Shown: piece after piece, positions 39,317 through 48,955 of the stretch
Position numbering within the stretch: position 1 is the first letter of the stretch
How the letters are laid out: each line of letters begins with the position of its first letter
Assembly: GCA_028712795.1 (NCBI GenBank)
Contig: JAQTPT010000002.1
Span: 156,137-220,136, forward strand
From: Methylococcales bacterium
Lineage (GTDB): Bacteria > Pseudomonadota > Gammaproteobacteria > Methylococcales > Methylomonadaceae
Length of the DNA stretch: 64,000 nt
Reading direction: 5' to 3'
Made by a program: the position numbers and the translations under genes
The notes under the pieces: generated by a model
Database searches by the model: none
What the model was told of the DNA's origin: nothing
Seen by the model: only the letters and a program-made list of their open reading frames with translations

Positions 39317-39885
39317 TGTATAAAATGCTGGTCATAGGTTTATCAGCAGGTGGATCGCCGATTGCAAGGCGACTATTAGCCGGCTTGCCCAAAGACTACC
39401 CCCTGGCGGTTGCCATCGTGGCGCACCTGCCTCAAGGTTACGAAAGCAGTCTTGCACAACAGCTTGATGCAGTAAGCGGCTTACCCGTGACAGAGGTAAG
39501 AGACAAGGAACCTATTGTTGCCGGGCATGTTTATGTCGCCCCGCCCGATTATCATCTGCTGGTTGAACAAAACCGCCCATTTACCTTCGCCTTGTCGGAA
39601 GATGAACCGGTCAAATCAGTGCGCCCCAGTATTGACATACTATTTAGCAGTGCTGCGGAAGTGTTTGGCGCCAGTTTAATCGCCGTCATACTCAGCGGCG
39701 CGAACTCTGACGGCGCAGATGGCATGGCGGTCGTCAAACAACTGGGTGGCTTGTGTATGGTATTGGATCCACTGGAGGCGGAATTTAACACCATGCCTAA
39801 TGCCGTCATTAAAAAAGTCGATGTAGATTATATAGTTAGCCTGGATGATATTATAAGTCTGTTGATTTCCGTAGGTGAAAAATGA
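39316..39885 (+). CDS. CheB-type methylesterase, catalytic domain only
   Basis: The 189 residues are a stand-alone CheB methylesterase/deamidase domain without the usual N-terminal receiver domain. The catalytic triad is visible: Ser10 in GLSAGGSP, His37 in VAHLPQGYES, and Asp in LSGANSDGADG. Without its own receiver, regulation would come from partner proteins, here probably the REC domains of the kinase or of the downstream regulator. The next gene overlaps its stop by four bases. Confidence 0.93.
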   Translation: MYKMLVIGLSAGGSPIARRLLAGLPKDYPLAVAIVAHLPQGYESSLAQQLDAVSGLPVTEVRDKEPIVAGHVYVAPPDYHLLVEQNRPFTFALSEDEPVKSVRPSIDILFSSAAEVFGASLIAVILSGANSDGADGMAVVKQLGGLCMVLDPLEAEFNTMPNAVIKKVDVDYIVSLDDIISLLISVGEK

Positions 39886-41960
39886 TCAGAGAAACAACCA
39901 AAATTCTTATTGTCGATGATAACCCGAACAATCGGCTTGCCATACGCACTATTTTGAAAGGCGTGGATGCCGAACTACACGAAGCGGGCAATGGCTTTGA
40001 CGCCCTGACGATGGCTATTGAAAACGACTACGCATTAATTTTACTCGATGTGCAAATGCCCGAAATGGACGGCTATGAAGTCTGTGAACAACTCCGCGCT
40101 GATGCGCGCACTGCCGATACCCCGGTGATTTTTTTAACCGCAGCCTATAAAGAAAATAACGACAAGATGAGGGGCTATACCGTGGGGGCGACGGATTATC
40201 TCACCAAGCCCCTGGACGATATCATTTTGAAAGCCAAAGTCCAGGTGTTTTTACGACTTTATTGGCAATATCAACAACTACAAGAACATGTTGCCGCGCT
40301 AAAATTGGCCGCCTTAGTCTTCGAAGCGCAACAAGGCATTGTGATTACCGATGCCAACAACATCATTATTCGCGTTAATAAAAACTTTACAACCGTAACG
40401 GGCTACAGTAGCGAGGAAGCCATCGGTAAAAACCCCAGCTTTCTCAAATCGGGCCGTCACGACACTGATTTTTATCGTGGTCTCTGGCAGAGCATTGAAA
40501 CCACCGGGACATGGCAAGGTGAAATCTGGAACAGGCGCAAAAACGGCGAAATTTATCCCGAGTGGCTAATTATCACGCAAGTTAAAAACAATGGCGTGAC
40601 TGCCAATTACATAGGCACGATGACTGACATCAGCAAATACAAAACCGCTGAAGAACAAATTCGAAAACTGGCATTTTATGACCCGCTGACAGCATTGCCC
40701 AATCGCCGGCTGTTAATGGATCGATTGCAGCATAGTGTTGATATGCACTTGCGCGATGGCAAACTCATGGCGATATTAATGCTGGATCTGGATAACTTCA
40801 AACTCGTCAACGACAGCTTGGGACATTTGGCAGGCGATGAACTATTACAACAGGTTGCCACGCGCCTTTTGGAACGACTGCGGAATATTGACATGATTGC
40901 GCGTTTAGGTGGCGATGAATTCATCGTGTTACTGGAAAACATCAACTGCGCTGATGATGCAGCATTTGTAGCCAACAAAATTATCGCCGAAATAAGCAAA
41001 CCTTTTTGTCTGCTTCTTGAGAAGAAGGAAGTGCATATTAGCGTGAGCATCGGTGTCAGCCTTTACGGACAACATGGCATAACGCCACAAGCACTCATGG
41101 ATCATGCCGATGCCGCCTTGTATAAAGCGAAAGAAAATGGCCGCAACTGTTTTACTTACTTTTCAGAAGAGCTAACTATTGCAGCGGTTAAACGCATCGA
41201 ATTGGCATCTCGATTGCGCCTTCTTATTGAACGTAAGGAACTGCTGGTATACTACCAGGCGCAAGTGGACATTGCCACCGATAAAATTATCGGCGCTGAA
41301 GCCTTGATACGCTGGCAGCAGCCCATAGAAGGCTTTACTTCCCCCGGGCAATTTATCCGCTTTGCCGAAGAAACGGGGTTTATTAACATTATTGGCTCGT
41401 GGATACTGCGTGAAACGTGCCGTCAAGGTAAACAATGGTTGGACGCCGGTTTGTCGCCCGTAGTATTGGCTGTCAATGTCTCGCCCCATCAATTTTGTCA
41501 TAACGACATTGTTGGCCAGGTTGCAGAGGTACTAACAGACACAGGTTTTCCCGCGCACTGCCTGGAATTGGAGCTCACCGAAAGCAGCTTGATGAACTAT
41601 CAAGACGCAACCCAATCCATTCTGGATAATTTACGCCAACTAGGCGTTCAGCTTGCCATTGATGACTTCGGAACAGGCTATTCCTCGTTGTCCTATCTCA
41701 AACGCTTTCCTGTCACTACATTAAAAATCGACAAAAGTTTTATTGACGACATTCCGCAAAAACAGGAAGACATGGCAATCTCCGCAACCATTATTGCCAT
41801 GGGACACATTCTTGGTTTCAAGGTCTTGGCGGAAGGTGTAGAAACACCGGAACAACTGGCTTTTCTGCAAGAAAAAGGTTGCGACAGTTATCAAGGCTAC
41901 ATCAAAAGCCCGCCACTTCCCGCACAGGAATTTGAACAACTACTGCGAAAACAGCGATGA
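39882..41960 (+). CDS. Response regulator with PAS, GGDEF and EAL domains
   Basis: A 692-residue regulator predicted to make and/or degrade cyclic-di-GMP. Receiver domain 1-125 with phospho-acceptor Asp56 (LILLDVQMP); PAS about 135-245; GGDEF domain with intact RLGGDEF and an inhibitory-site RxxD five residues upstream (RNIDMIARL); EAL domain with intact EALIRWQ, LELTESSLMN, IDDFGTGYSSL, AEGVETPEQL and QGY. Both catalytic halves therefore look active. The four-base overlap with cheB makes it the last gene of the signalling operon. Confidence 0.95.
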   Translation: MIRETTKILIVDDNPNNRLAIRTILKGVDAELHEAGNGFDALTMAIENDYALILLDVQMPEMDGYEVCEQLRADARTADTPVIFLTAAYKENNDKMRGYTVGATDYLTKPLDDIILKAKVQVFLRLYWQYQQLQEHVAALKLAALVFEAQQGIVITDANNIIIRVNKNFTTVTGYSSEEAIGKNPSFLKSGRHDTDFYRGLWQSIETTGTWQGEIWNRRKNGEIYPEWLIITQVKNNGVTANYIGTMTDISKYKTAEEQIRKLAFYDPLTALPNRRLLMDRLQHSVDMHLRDGKLMAILMLDLDNFKLVNDSLGHLAGDELLQQVATRLLERLRNIDMIARLGGDEFIVLLENINCADDAAFVANKIIAEISKPFCLLLEKKEVHISVSIGVSLYGQHGITPQALMDHADAALYKAKENGRNCFTYFSEELTIAAVKRIELASRLRLLIERKELLVYYQAQVDIATDKIIGAEALIRWQQPIEGFTSPGQFIRFAEETGFINIIGSWILRETCRQGKQWLDAGLSPVVLAVNVSPHQFCHNDIVGQVAEVLTDTGFPAHCLELELTESSLMNYQDATQSILDNLRQLGVQLAIDDFGTGYSSLSYLKRFPVTTLKIDKSFIDDIPQKQEDMAISATIIAMGHILGFKVLAEGVETPEQLAFLQEKGCDSYQGYIKSPPLPAQEFEQLLRKQR

Positions 41961-42081
41961 GCACTTGCGGTTCCCAGTATTACGCTCTACTAACTCACTC
42001 CGCATATCCCGGTAAAACCAAGCGTTCTTATGCACATGGATAATTTGCAGGTTAAATTAAGCTTGAACCGGACAGGTATAG

Positions 42082-42111
42082 AAAAACCTCGTCCGCGGCA
42101 TTTCTACGAGG
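42082..42111 (-). terminator. Terminator of the cyd operon
   Basis: On the minus strand CCTCGT pairs with ACGAGG across 13 bases, followed by TTTTT. It starts three bases after the stop codon of the CydX-GGDEF gene and so closes the cydA-cydB-cydX unit. Confidence 0.65.
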
Positions 42112-42113
42112 CA

Positions 42114-42683
42114 TTATAACCCGCCCTTTTCAGTTGCCACTCTGATCAATTCATCCACTTCATGCGCAGTAGTGGCCAGATTTGTAGAATAGGCGGAGTA
42201 TTCAGCAACCCCTGTCGCCACTTCAACAATGAGGCTATCCGGCGCTTTAACACGCTCTGTAATTTCTTTTTTAACACGTACCGCGATTTCCTCGGCTTTT
42301 TTCAAGGGAGATCCCGGCATGGCGATAAGAAAATCCTGTTCATCCATTCTTGCCGCAATATCAACACCGGCTCTAATGTCATCATTAAAACAATCGGCCA
42401 CGCTACGTAAAATGGCATCCATTTCGAAAGCCGGTAAATTATTCCGGGCTTTAAAGTCCTTTAAACTGATAAAAAGAATGGAAAAAGGAAAGCCATTGCG
42501 TTTGGAGTTCTCAACTTTTTCCTTTAATCTTCCCAACATCAAGTTTTTGGTCAATAACCGGGTTAACGGGTCTAAAGCGATATGTTCCTTATCCCATGTT
42601 TCCTGAGCTTCCAGCCGAAGCACGTTCATAATGCCCAATGAGCAGGCCAGCAATAATCCAAGTATCCAGGTAAAATACCACAT
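42114..42683 (-). CDS. CydX fused to a degenerate GGDEF domain
   Basis: The first 28 residues (MWYFTWILGLLLACSLGI, then MNVLRLEAQE) match CydX (YbgT), the small single-span subunit of cytochrome bd; E. coli CydX starts MWYFAWILGTLLACSFGV. A linker leads into a GGDEF-type fold (about 38-185) with DPLTRLLTKNLMLGRL and FSILFISLKDF. The signature is altered: RLGGDEF is replaced by RMDEQDF, the usual LxNR substrate motif is LTKN, and the RxxD inhibitory site is AGVD, so cyclase activity is improbable. It follows cydB by nine bases with an AGGAG site six bases before its ATG, and a terminator follows its stop. It may be a bd-oxidase subunit with a cytoplasmic nucleotide-sensing or scaffold tail. 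Confidence 0.85.
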   Translation of the reverse strand: MWYFTWILGLLLACSLGIMNVLRLEAQETWDKEHIALDPLTRLLTKNLMLGRLKEKVENSKRNGFPFSILFISLKDFKARNNLPAFEMDAILRSVADCFNDDIRAGVDIAARMDEQDFLIAMPGSPLKKAEEIAVRVKKEITERVKAPDSLIVEVATGVAEYSAYSTNLATTAHEVDELIRVATEKGGL

Positions 42684-42692
42684 AGCAATCTC

Positions 42693-43832
42693 CTAATAAG
42701 CCGTATGTTTGTTTTGACGAATGTGTTCCAGCGTTATCTTGCCGCGCAGCACACGGAACACCCAAGTGGTGTAAGCCAAAACGATGGGCAAAAAAACCAG
42801 GGTGACCCAGAACATGATTTTTAGGGTTCCAAAGCTGGAACTGGCATCCCACACGGTTAAGGAGCTGTTCATGGCCGAACTTGACGGTATCAGAAATGGA
42901 AACATCGAAACGCCAGCCGTTAAAATAATCGATGTCAACGTTAATGAACTGGTTATAAATGCCAGTCCGGGACGCTCTATTTTTGATAACACCACAGTTG
43001 CCGCCCCGGTGATAAATGCCAGTCCAGGTATCGCCGATAACACTGGATAACGGGCAAAATTCGCCAGCCATAACCCCGGTTCTTTAGTCACTATTTTAGC
43101 AAGCGGGTTTGATGGTGCGTTAGGGAGAACTTCAGTGCTGATATGGTAGCCGTCAATATTGGCTACCCAGATCCCCGCCACAGCAAAAATGGCGAGTGTT
43201 ATTATTGAAAAAACAGTGACCATTTTCTTGCAACGCTCATTAATGCCGCCCTCCGTCTTAAGCTGCAAATAGACCGCGCCGTGCATAATGAGCATGGATA
43301 AGCTGACCAGTCCCGCAGCCAATGAGAAAGGGTTTAATAAAGCCCAGAATGAACCCGTATAAAAAATACGCATGTCGTTGTCAAAATAAAACGGCACGCC
43401 TTTTAACAAATTGCCAAAGGCGACCCCGAAAATCAACGCAGGGACCAGGCCACCCACAAACAAAGCGATATCCCAGTTGTCACGCCATTTTTGGCTGGGT
43501 AATTTACTGCGGTAATCAAAACCTATCGGCCTCAAAAATAACGCAAACAAGGTTAACAACAAGGCAAAATAAAAACCTGAAAAAGCCACGGCATAGGCCA
43601 TGGGCCACGCTGCAAACAAAGCGCCGCCCGCAGTGATAAACCAAACCTGGTTACCTTCCCAGGTAGCGCCTACGGAATTGATAATCACGCGGCGTTCGGT
43701 GTCATTTTTGCCCAGAAAGGGTAACAGGATGGCTACGCCCAGGTCAAAGCCGTCGGTAATCGCAAAGCCAATCAATAGCGCGCCTAATAAAGCCCACCAG
43801 ATCAAGCGCAAGGTTTCATAATCGAAAATCAT
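42693..43832 (-). CDS. cydB: Cytochrome bd ubiquinol oxidase subunit II
   Basis: Membrane subunit of the high-affinity quinol oxidase, 379 residues with eight to nine membrane segments. Signatures are RLIWWALLGALLIGFAITDG, DGFDLGVAILLPF, GATWEGNQVWFITAGGALFA and the C-terminal FWVTLVFLPIVLAYTTWV. The start overlaps the end of cydA by four bases (ATGA), so both subunits are coupled. Directly followed by the CydX-GGDEF gene. Confidence 0.97.
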   Translation of the reverse strand: MIFDYETLRLIWWALLGALLIGFAITDGFDLGVAILLPFLGKNDTERRVIINSVGATWEGNQVWFITAGGALFAAWPMAYAVAFSGFYFALLLTLFALFLRPIGFDYRSKLPSQKWRDNWDIALFVGGLVPALIFGVAFGNLLKGVPFYFDNDMRIFYTGSFWALLNPFSLAAGLVSLSMLIMHGAVYLQLKTEGGINERCKKMVTVFSIITLAIFAVAGIWVANIDGYHISTEVLPNAPSNPLAKIVTKEPGLWLANFARYPVLSAIPGLAFITGAATVVLSKIERPGLAFITSSLTLTSIILTAGVSMFPFLIPSSSAMNSSLTVWDASSSFGTLKIMFWVTLVFLPIVLAYTTWVFRVLRGKITLEHIRQNKHTAY

Positions 43833-45391
43833 AATCCGGCTCCTGTCGCAATTTCAAAATGATAGCGGCCTTTATGCAGACTGCTGGGGCCTAACGTAAT
43901 AAACTTAAGCATCAAAAACGCTTCGATGGCCAAAAATACCGAATATAAACCGATATAGCCTGCCAGGCTCAGGTATAAATCCAGTTCAGTTAAAGAGGAT
44001 GCGCTTAAAAAGGTCGGCAAAATTTCCGCAATCGTCCACGGTTGCCGTCCAAACTCGGCGACAAACCAACCCATTTCACAGGCAATCCAGGGCAAGGGCA
44101 TCATATAAAGACTGGCGAGTAACAGCCAATTCTGTCTGCATTTACGAATTGAACTGGCAATGACCGCAAAAATAAATATCCCCAGCATAATAAAACCGCA
44201 AGCCACCATGACCCGGAAAGTCCAGAATAAGGGGACGACTCGAGGTAGAGAACTTTGCGCCGCCATTTCTATTTGTTGGTCAGTCGCATCGGTCACTTTT
44301 TCTGTAAACCGTTTGAGCAATAGACCGTAGCCCAAATCCTGCTTAAAGCGGCCAAATTCTGCAAGCGTATTGGCATCCCTGTTACCGCTTCTTAGTGTTT
44401 GCAACAGCGAATAGGCCTTGATGCCTTTACGAACGCGCAACCGGTTTTTTTCCAGAATTTCCGATAATCCGGTAATGGGTTCATCAATAGAACGCGTCCC
44501 TATCAGACCCAGCACCCACGGGATTTTTAGAGCATAATGCGTTTCCATCGTTTCCTGGTCAGGTATGCCGATGACGGTAAACGCCGCTGGCGGCGTTTGG
44601 GTGTGCCATTCGGCTTCGATAGCGGCGAGTTTGGCTTTTTGCACTTCGCCATCGGTATAGCCACTTTCATCGCCCAAAACAATAACCGACAGGACGGCGG
44701 CCATGCCAAAACCCGCGGCAATGGTATAAGAGCGCTGTGCAAAAGCGGCATCACGGCCTTTCAGCATGTAATAAGCGCTTATGCCCAACACAAAAGCAGA
44801 CGCGGTCGTGTAACCCGCCGCAACGGTATGGACAAATTTAACCTGGGCGGCTGGATTAAACAACAGCGAACCGAAGCTCGAAAGCTCCATACGCATGGTT
44901 TCGTAATTAAAGTCCGCGCCGACCGGATTTTGCATCCAGCCATTAGCGATCAGAATCCATAATGCGGATAAATTGGTCCCTAAAGCCATCAACCAGGTCA
45001 CCGCCAAATGCTGTCCTTTGCTTAACTTGTCCCAGCCAAAAAAAAACAATCCGACAAAGGTGGATTCCAGAAAGAACGCCATCAAACCTTCGATGGCAAG
45101 GGGGGCGCCAAAAATATCACCGACATAATGCGAGAAATAAGACCAGTTCATGCCGAATTGAAATTCCATGGTCAAACCGGTGGTCACGCCCAACGCAAAA
45201 TTAATCCCGAACAATTTCCCCCAGAACTGGGTCATATCCTTGTAAATTTCCTTGCCGGTCATCACATAGGTTGATTCCATAATCGCCAGAATGAACGACA
45301 GGCCCAGTGTCAATGGAACAAACAAAAAATGGTACATAGACGTTGCCGCAAATTGCCAGCGGGATAAATTAACCATGGCCTCTGAAATCAT
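43829..45391 (-). CDS. cydA: Cytochrome bd ubiquinol oxidase subunit I
   Basis: Haem-bearing subunit, 520 residues, that oxidises quinol and reduces oxygen to water without proton pumping. A haem-ligand His is in SMYHFLFVPLTLG (His21); further blocks are FQFGMNWSYFSHYVGDIFG, GWMQNPVGADF, the Q-loop region, and MGWFVAEFGRQPWTI with the GRQPW motif. It starts a three-gene operon. An imperfect FNR-like sequence (TTGATATAAATGAC, 45430-45443) lies about 40 bases upstream; it matches eight of ten consensus positions and is only suggestive. Confidence 0.97.
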   Translation of the reverse strand: MISEAMVNLSRWQFAATSMYHFLFVPLTLGLSFILAIMESTYVMTGKEIYKDMTQFWGKLFGINFALGVTTGLTMEFQFGMNWSYFSHYVGDIFGAPLAIEGLMAFFLESTFVGLFFFGWDKLSKGQHLAVTWLMALGTNLSALWILIANGWMQNPVGADFNYETMRMELSSFGSLLFNPAAQVKFVHTVAAGYTTASAFVLGISAYYMLKGRDAAFAQRSYTIAAGFGMAAVLSVIVLGDESGYTDGEVQKAKLAAIEAEWHTQTPPAAFTVIGIPDQETMETHYALKIPWVLGLIGTRSIDEPITGLSEILEKNRLRVRKGIKAYSLLQTLRSGNRDANTLAEFGRFKQDLGYGLLLKRFTEKVTDATDQQIEMAAQSSLPRVVPLFWTFRVMVACGFIMLGIFIFAVIASSIRKCRQNWLLLASLYMMPLPWIACEMGWFVAEFGRQPWTIAEILPTFLSASSLTELDLYLSLAGYIGLYSVFLAIEAFLMLKFITLGPSSLHKGRYHFEIATGAGL

Positions 45392-45886
45392 AAATTTCCC
45401 CTACGGAGTGCAGTCCTGTGAATCAGAACTTGATATAAATGACGTTAGTAAGCAAGCAAACCAATGCTCCTTATCCTTAAACCAACCCATGCAGCGTAAA
45501 AACTTTAATCTGAAGTCAGCCTTAAATAATTTAGGCTTGTATGCTAAGTTTAAAATATGTTATTGTCTAGCAAAATTAGAAAATGCTAATGTATATTAAA
45601 TTTTTCGGTTCCTTCTCCTGAGGCGGTTACGACGGGATAAAGATTTCTCTTTTAGTTATTCAGTATATAAGTAGACGTAAATGAATAACTGACCGTTTTT
45701 ATGTGTTTCGATATGATAGCGACTTGATTGTATCTCGATTATAGGTAGCTTAAAGAAATAAGATCGGCCAGTTATTTATTTACACCTCCTAAGTACCGGT
45801 AATTTTAAATAGAATTTACACTTGGCTCAGGGCCGGTTGTAAAAGCACCAGACATACAATAATAATCATAAATTGAGGAGAGTATC
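45392..45886. other. Divergent intergenic region cydA/sqr
   Basis: Nearly 500 AT-rich bases without a supported gene. It contains the imperfect FNR-like site described for cydA and must contain the promoters of both operons. A GAGGAGAG Shine-Dalgarno precedes the sqr ATG. Confidence 0.5.
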
Positions 45887-47167
45887 ATGGCTCGTATTGT
45901 AATTTTAGGCGCTGGCTTAGGCGGCGTACCCATGGCTTACGAAATGAAGGAAACGGTAGGGAAAATGCACGATGTCATCGTAATTTCCGATAGCCCTACT
46001 TTTCATTTTGTCCCTTCAAATCCCTGGATTCCGCCCAAATGGCGAACGCCTGAAGAATTGAAGGTTGAGTTAGCGCCGGTAATGAAAAAGAAAGGTATAG
46101 AATTCATTCAAAAAGCAGCAACCAAAGTTGATCCGGTCAATAACCAGGTTCAGCTGGATGATGGCTCCGCCGTCCCTTACGACTTCCTGATTATTGCCAC
46201 TGGCCCGCGCCTGGCCTTCGATGAAGTTCCCGGTTTAGGGCCGGACGGCTATACCTCATCCGTCTGTCATGTGGATCATGCCGCAGTTGCTGTAGGCGAT
46301 TGGGAAAAGTTTCTGGAAAATCCCGGCCCGATTGTTATTGGCGCGGTTCAGGGCGCCTCTTGTTATGGCCCTGCCTATGAATATTTAATGATTCTTGAAA
46401 CGGAATTACGTAACCGGAAAATCCGCGACAAAGTGCCGATGACTTTTGTTACCGCGGAACCTTATATCGGTCACTTGGGTCTTGGCGGCGTCGGCGACAC
46501 CAAGGGTCTGCTGGAAAGCGCCTTGCGTGAGAAGACCATCAAATGGATAACCAATGCCAAGGTCGATAAAATTGAACCCGGCATGATGTTCGTTACTGAA
46601 GTCGATGATGAAGGCAAGGACAAGAAAAAGCATGAGCTGCCCTTTAGGCACTCAATGATGTTACCCGCTTTTACCGGCGTTGATGCCGTGCGTCATGCCG
46701 GTGTTGAAGGTTTGGTTAATCCGCGTGGTTTTGTGTTGGTGGACGAGCATCAGCGTAATAAAACCTTTAAAAATATCTATTCCGTGGGCGTTTGTGTTGC
46801 CATTCCCCCTGTAGAAGCGACCCCGGTACCGGTTGGCACGCCAAAAACCGGCTATATGATCGAATCGATGGTGACTGCCACCGCGCATAATATTGCCGAG
46901 GAATTGGCCGGAAAAGAGCCGACGCATCATGCGACGTTGAATGCTTTATGCTTGGCTGATTTTGGCGATACCGGGGTGGCTTTTCTGGCCAAACCGCAAA
47001 TTCCACCGCGAAATACAACTTGGTCATCGGAAGGCAAATGGGTGCATCTGGCTAAAATCGGTTTTGAAAAATATTTCATGCGTAAAATCAGAAAAGGCAT
47101 CAGTGAACCTTACTATGAAAAAGCAATGCTCAAATTAATCGGCGTGGTTCGTTTAAAAGGAAAATAA
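45887..47167 (+). CDS. sqr: Sulfide:quinone oxidoreductase
   Basis: FAD-dependent peripheral membrane enzyme that oxidises sulfide and reduces quinone, 426 residues. The N-terminal FAD motif is [32 protein letters not shown] and [15 protein letters not shown] are further flavin-contact blocks. Three cysteines of the polysulfide-handling centre are at 127, 159 and 355 ([21 protein letters not shown]), spaced as in the Acidithiobacillus enzyme (128/160/356). The C-terminal amphipathic helix is basic ([10 protein letters not shown]). Sulfide inhibits haem-copper oxidases but not cytochrome bd, which gives a physiological link to the divergent cyd operon. Confidence 0.95.
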   Translation: MARIVILGAGLGGVPMAYEMKETVGKMHDVIVISDSPTFHFVPSNPWIPPKWRTPEELKVELAPVMKKKGIEFIQKAATKVDPVNNQVQLDDGSAVPYDFLIIATGPRLAFDEVPGLGPDGYTSSVCHVDHAAVAVGDWEKFLENPGPIVIGAVQGASCYGPAYEYLMILETELRNRKIRDKVPMTFVTAEPYIGHLGLGGVGDTKGLLESALREKTIKWITNAKVDKIEPGMMFVTEVDDEGKDKKKHELPFRHSMMLPAFTGVDAVRHAGVEGLVNPRGFVLVDEHQRNKTFKNIYSVGVCVAIPPVEATPVPVGTPKTGYMIESMVTATAHNIAEELAGKEPTHHATLNALCLADFGDTGVAFLAKPQIPPRNTTWSSEGKWVHLAKIGFEKYFMRKIRKGISEPYYEKAMLKLIGVVRLKGK

Positions 47168-47168
47168 G

Positions 47169-47369
47169 ATGACTATTGATAGAGTTGTATTTGCAGTGGC
47201 GGGCAGTTTCATCCTGATTAGTCTTTTACTGGCTCATTATCATTCTGAAAACTGGTTATGGTTCACTGCTTTTGTGGGCGCTAATTTGTTGCAATCAGCA
47301 TTTACGGGTTTTTGTCCCATGGCAATGATACTTAAAAAGCTGGGTGTTAAACCGGGCTGTGCATTCTGA
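47169..47369 (+). CDS. DUF2892 (YgaP transmembrane-like) protein
   Basis: A 66-residue protein with two membrane segments and the signature [19 protein letters not shown] then [19 protein letters not shown], the DUF2892/YgaP-like family. In YgaP this region anchors a rhodanese domain, and stand-alone versions are often next to sulfide oxidation genes. It begins two bases after sqr and is surely cotranscribed. Its two cysteines (FCP and GCAF) could handle sulfane sulfur; that is inference. Confidence 0.93.
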   Translation: MTIDRVVFAVAGSFILISLLLAHYHSENWLWFTAFVGANLLQSAFTGFCPMAMILKKLGVKPGCAF

Positions 47370-47416
47370 TTGTGCATGGCTTAATATAAGTTTCCGGCGA
47401 AAACACTGTTATATTT

Positions 47417-47486
47417 TTCACCACGAAGACACGAAGAGCACGAAGAAAAACATGATCCTTCGCGCTCTTCGTGTCTTCGTGGTGAA
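47417..47486. repeat. Perfect 23-bp inverted repeat
   Basis: Arms at 47417-47439 and 47464-47486 are exact complements and contain CACGAAGACACGAAGAGC. The same CGAAGACAC-type motif, degraded, recurs near 53318-53345. This sequence type is a common dispersed palindrome in environmental bacteria. It lies between the sqr operon and the efflux operon and may end the former's transcript. Confidence 0.9.
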
Positions 47487-47538
47487 TAAAAAATACCGAA
47501 AGACTTTTAATGGGTATCGTTAAACCTGACACAAGTAC

Positions 47539-48945
47539 GTGAAGATTATGCTTAAAACAATAAAAAACAGATTGGTATTAAGTCTATTACCGGTACTCAT
47601 CCTTTTGACCTTGCCAGCGGTTGCTAATCCTGCCCCTCCAAATTCTACCGGCAAAGCGGCTCCGGAAAAACTAAATAGCCAATCCTTTACGCTGGATCAG
47701 GCCATTGATTATGCGTTGGCCAACAATCCAGATATGCAAATTGCCACAGAACGGATCAATCAGGCGATAGCCCAATTGGGCGTGGCTCTGTCTGCGTTTT
47801 ATCCGCAAGTCACCGCCAGAGTCAGTTATGATCACTCCGATAATCCGGCGCAGGTTTTTTCGATGATTGTGGCGCAACGGGATTTTACGCTTAACTCTAT
47901 CGCCAACATCAATAACCCCGGTTACCGGCAAAACTTTCGCCCCGAAATTATAGGCAAACTGTCCCTTTTTCGTGGCGGCCAGGATTATCAAGCGAAAAAA
48001 GCTGCGGAATTGGGTATTGATGCGGCTGAGCTTGAACGCTCATCCGTGCATAATGCCCTGATTGAAGCCGTAACGGCTTCATATTATGCTTATCTGGCTT
48101 CTATTGAAGCGCAAAAAAACGCTCAGAATTCCATTACCTCCATCACCAGCCAGCTAAATCAAACCAAACTCCAATACGAAGCGGGAACCACGCTTAAATC
48201 CGATGTGTTATCCCTTGACGTAAAGCTGGCCGAAGCGCAAGAAGCCGAACTCCGCGCCACCAATGGCATTGAGCTGGCCAAAACCAGTTTGGCTAACTTA
48301 CTTGGCCTATCCGGTTTTCAAACATTTACTATCGCGCCGTCATCTTCCCTATTAGCCAAACCCAAGCCTCCGGCATCCTTCAATGACCTGCTAGATCAAG
48401 CAATGGCCCAGCGCCCTGAAATAAAAGCCGCCGCCAATCAGGTTGAAATTAGTCTGCGGAAGTTAAAAAGCGAACAAGGCGCTTATTTGCCCAAAGCAGA
48501 CGCTTATGTGAGTTATGGTCAAAACAGCCCATCCCCCGGCTTTTCCAGCAGCAAAGAAAATGTAACAGCCGGCGTCACTGTCGAAATGGATCTTTTTTCA
48601 GGGTTTAACACCCAACAACGTGTCCGCGCGGCAGAGCGAAAAGCCGCGGAAGCGCGTGAAACGGAACGGAAAACCAAACTGGCTATCGAGCAGGAAGTGA
48701 AAATTGCCTTTCTAAAACTCAAGGAAGCCCTTGCGCGTTTGCACGTCACCGAAGCGTCGGTACTTTCTGCCAACGAAGCCTTAAGACTGGTCAACGAAGA
48801 AAGACGGGCTGAAGTCGTCACGGTCACCCGTTATATCGAATCGGAAACCGCCAGAAATAAAGCGCAATCCAATATCATTGCGGCGCATTACGATGCCCTG
48901 AGTGCTGAAGCGGCATTGAAAAAAGCCATCGGCGACTGGAAATAA
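47539..48945 (+). CDS. TolC-family outer-membrane efflux protein
   Basis: A 468-residue outer-membrane channel with a Sec signal peptide (LLPVLILLTLPAVANPAP) and the duplicated outer-membrane efflux domain: long helices with FTLDQAIDYALANNPDMQIA in the first half and LLDQAMAQRPEIKAAANQVE in the second. The GTG at 47539 and an ATG at 47548 are both possible starts. First of a TolC-adaptor-pump operon; ten bases separate it from the adaptor gene. Confidence 0.93.
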   Translation: MKIMLKTIKNRLVLSLLPVLILLTLPAVANPAPPNSTGKAAPEKLNSQSFTLDQAIDYALANNPDMQIATERINQAIAQLGVALSAFYPQVTARVSYDHSDNPAQVFSMIVAQRDFTLNSIANINNPGYRQNFRPEIIGKLSLFRGGQDYQAKKAAELGIDAAELERSSVHNALIEAVTASYYAYLASIEAQKNAQNSITSITSQLNQTKLQYEAGTTLKSDVLSLDVKLAEAQEAELRATNGIELAKTSLANLLGLSGFQTFTIAPSSSLLAKPKPPASFNDLLDQAMAQRPEIKAAANQVEISLRKLKSEQGAYLPKADAYVSYGQNSPSPGFSSSKENVTAGVTVEMDLFSGFNTQQRVRAAERKAAEARETERKTKLAIEQEVKIAFLKLKEALARLHVTEASVLSANEALRLVNEERRAEVVTVTRYIESETARNKAQSNIIAAHYDALSAEAALKKAIGDWK

Positions 48946-48955
48946 AGGAGTTCTT

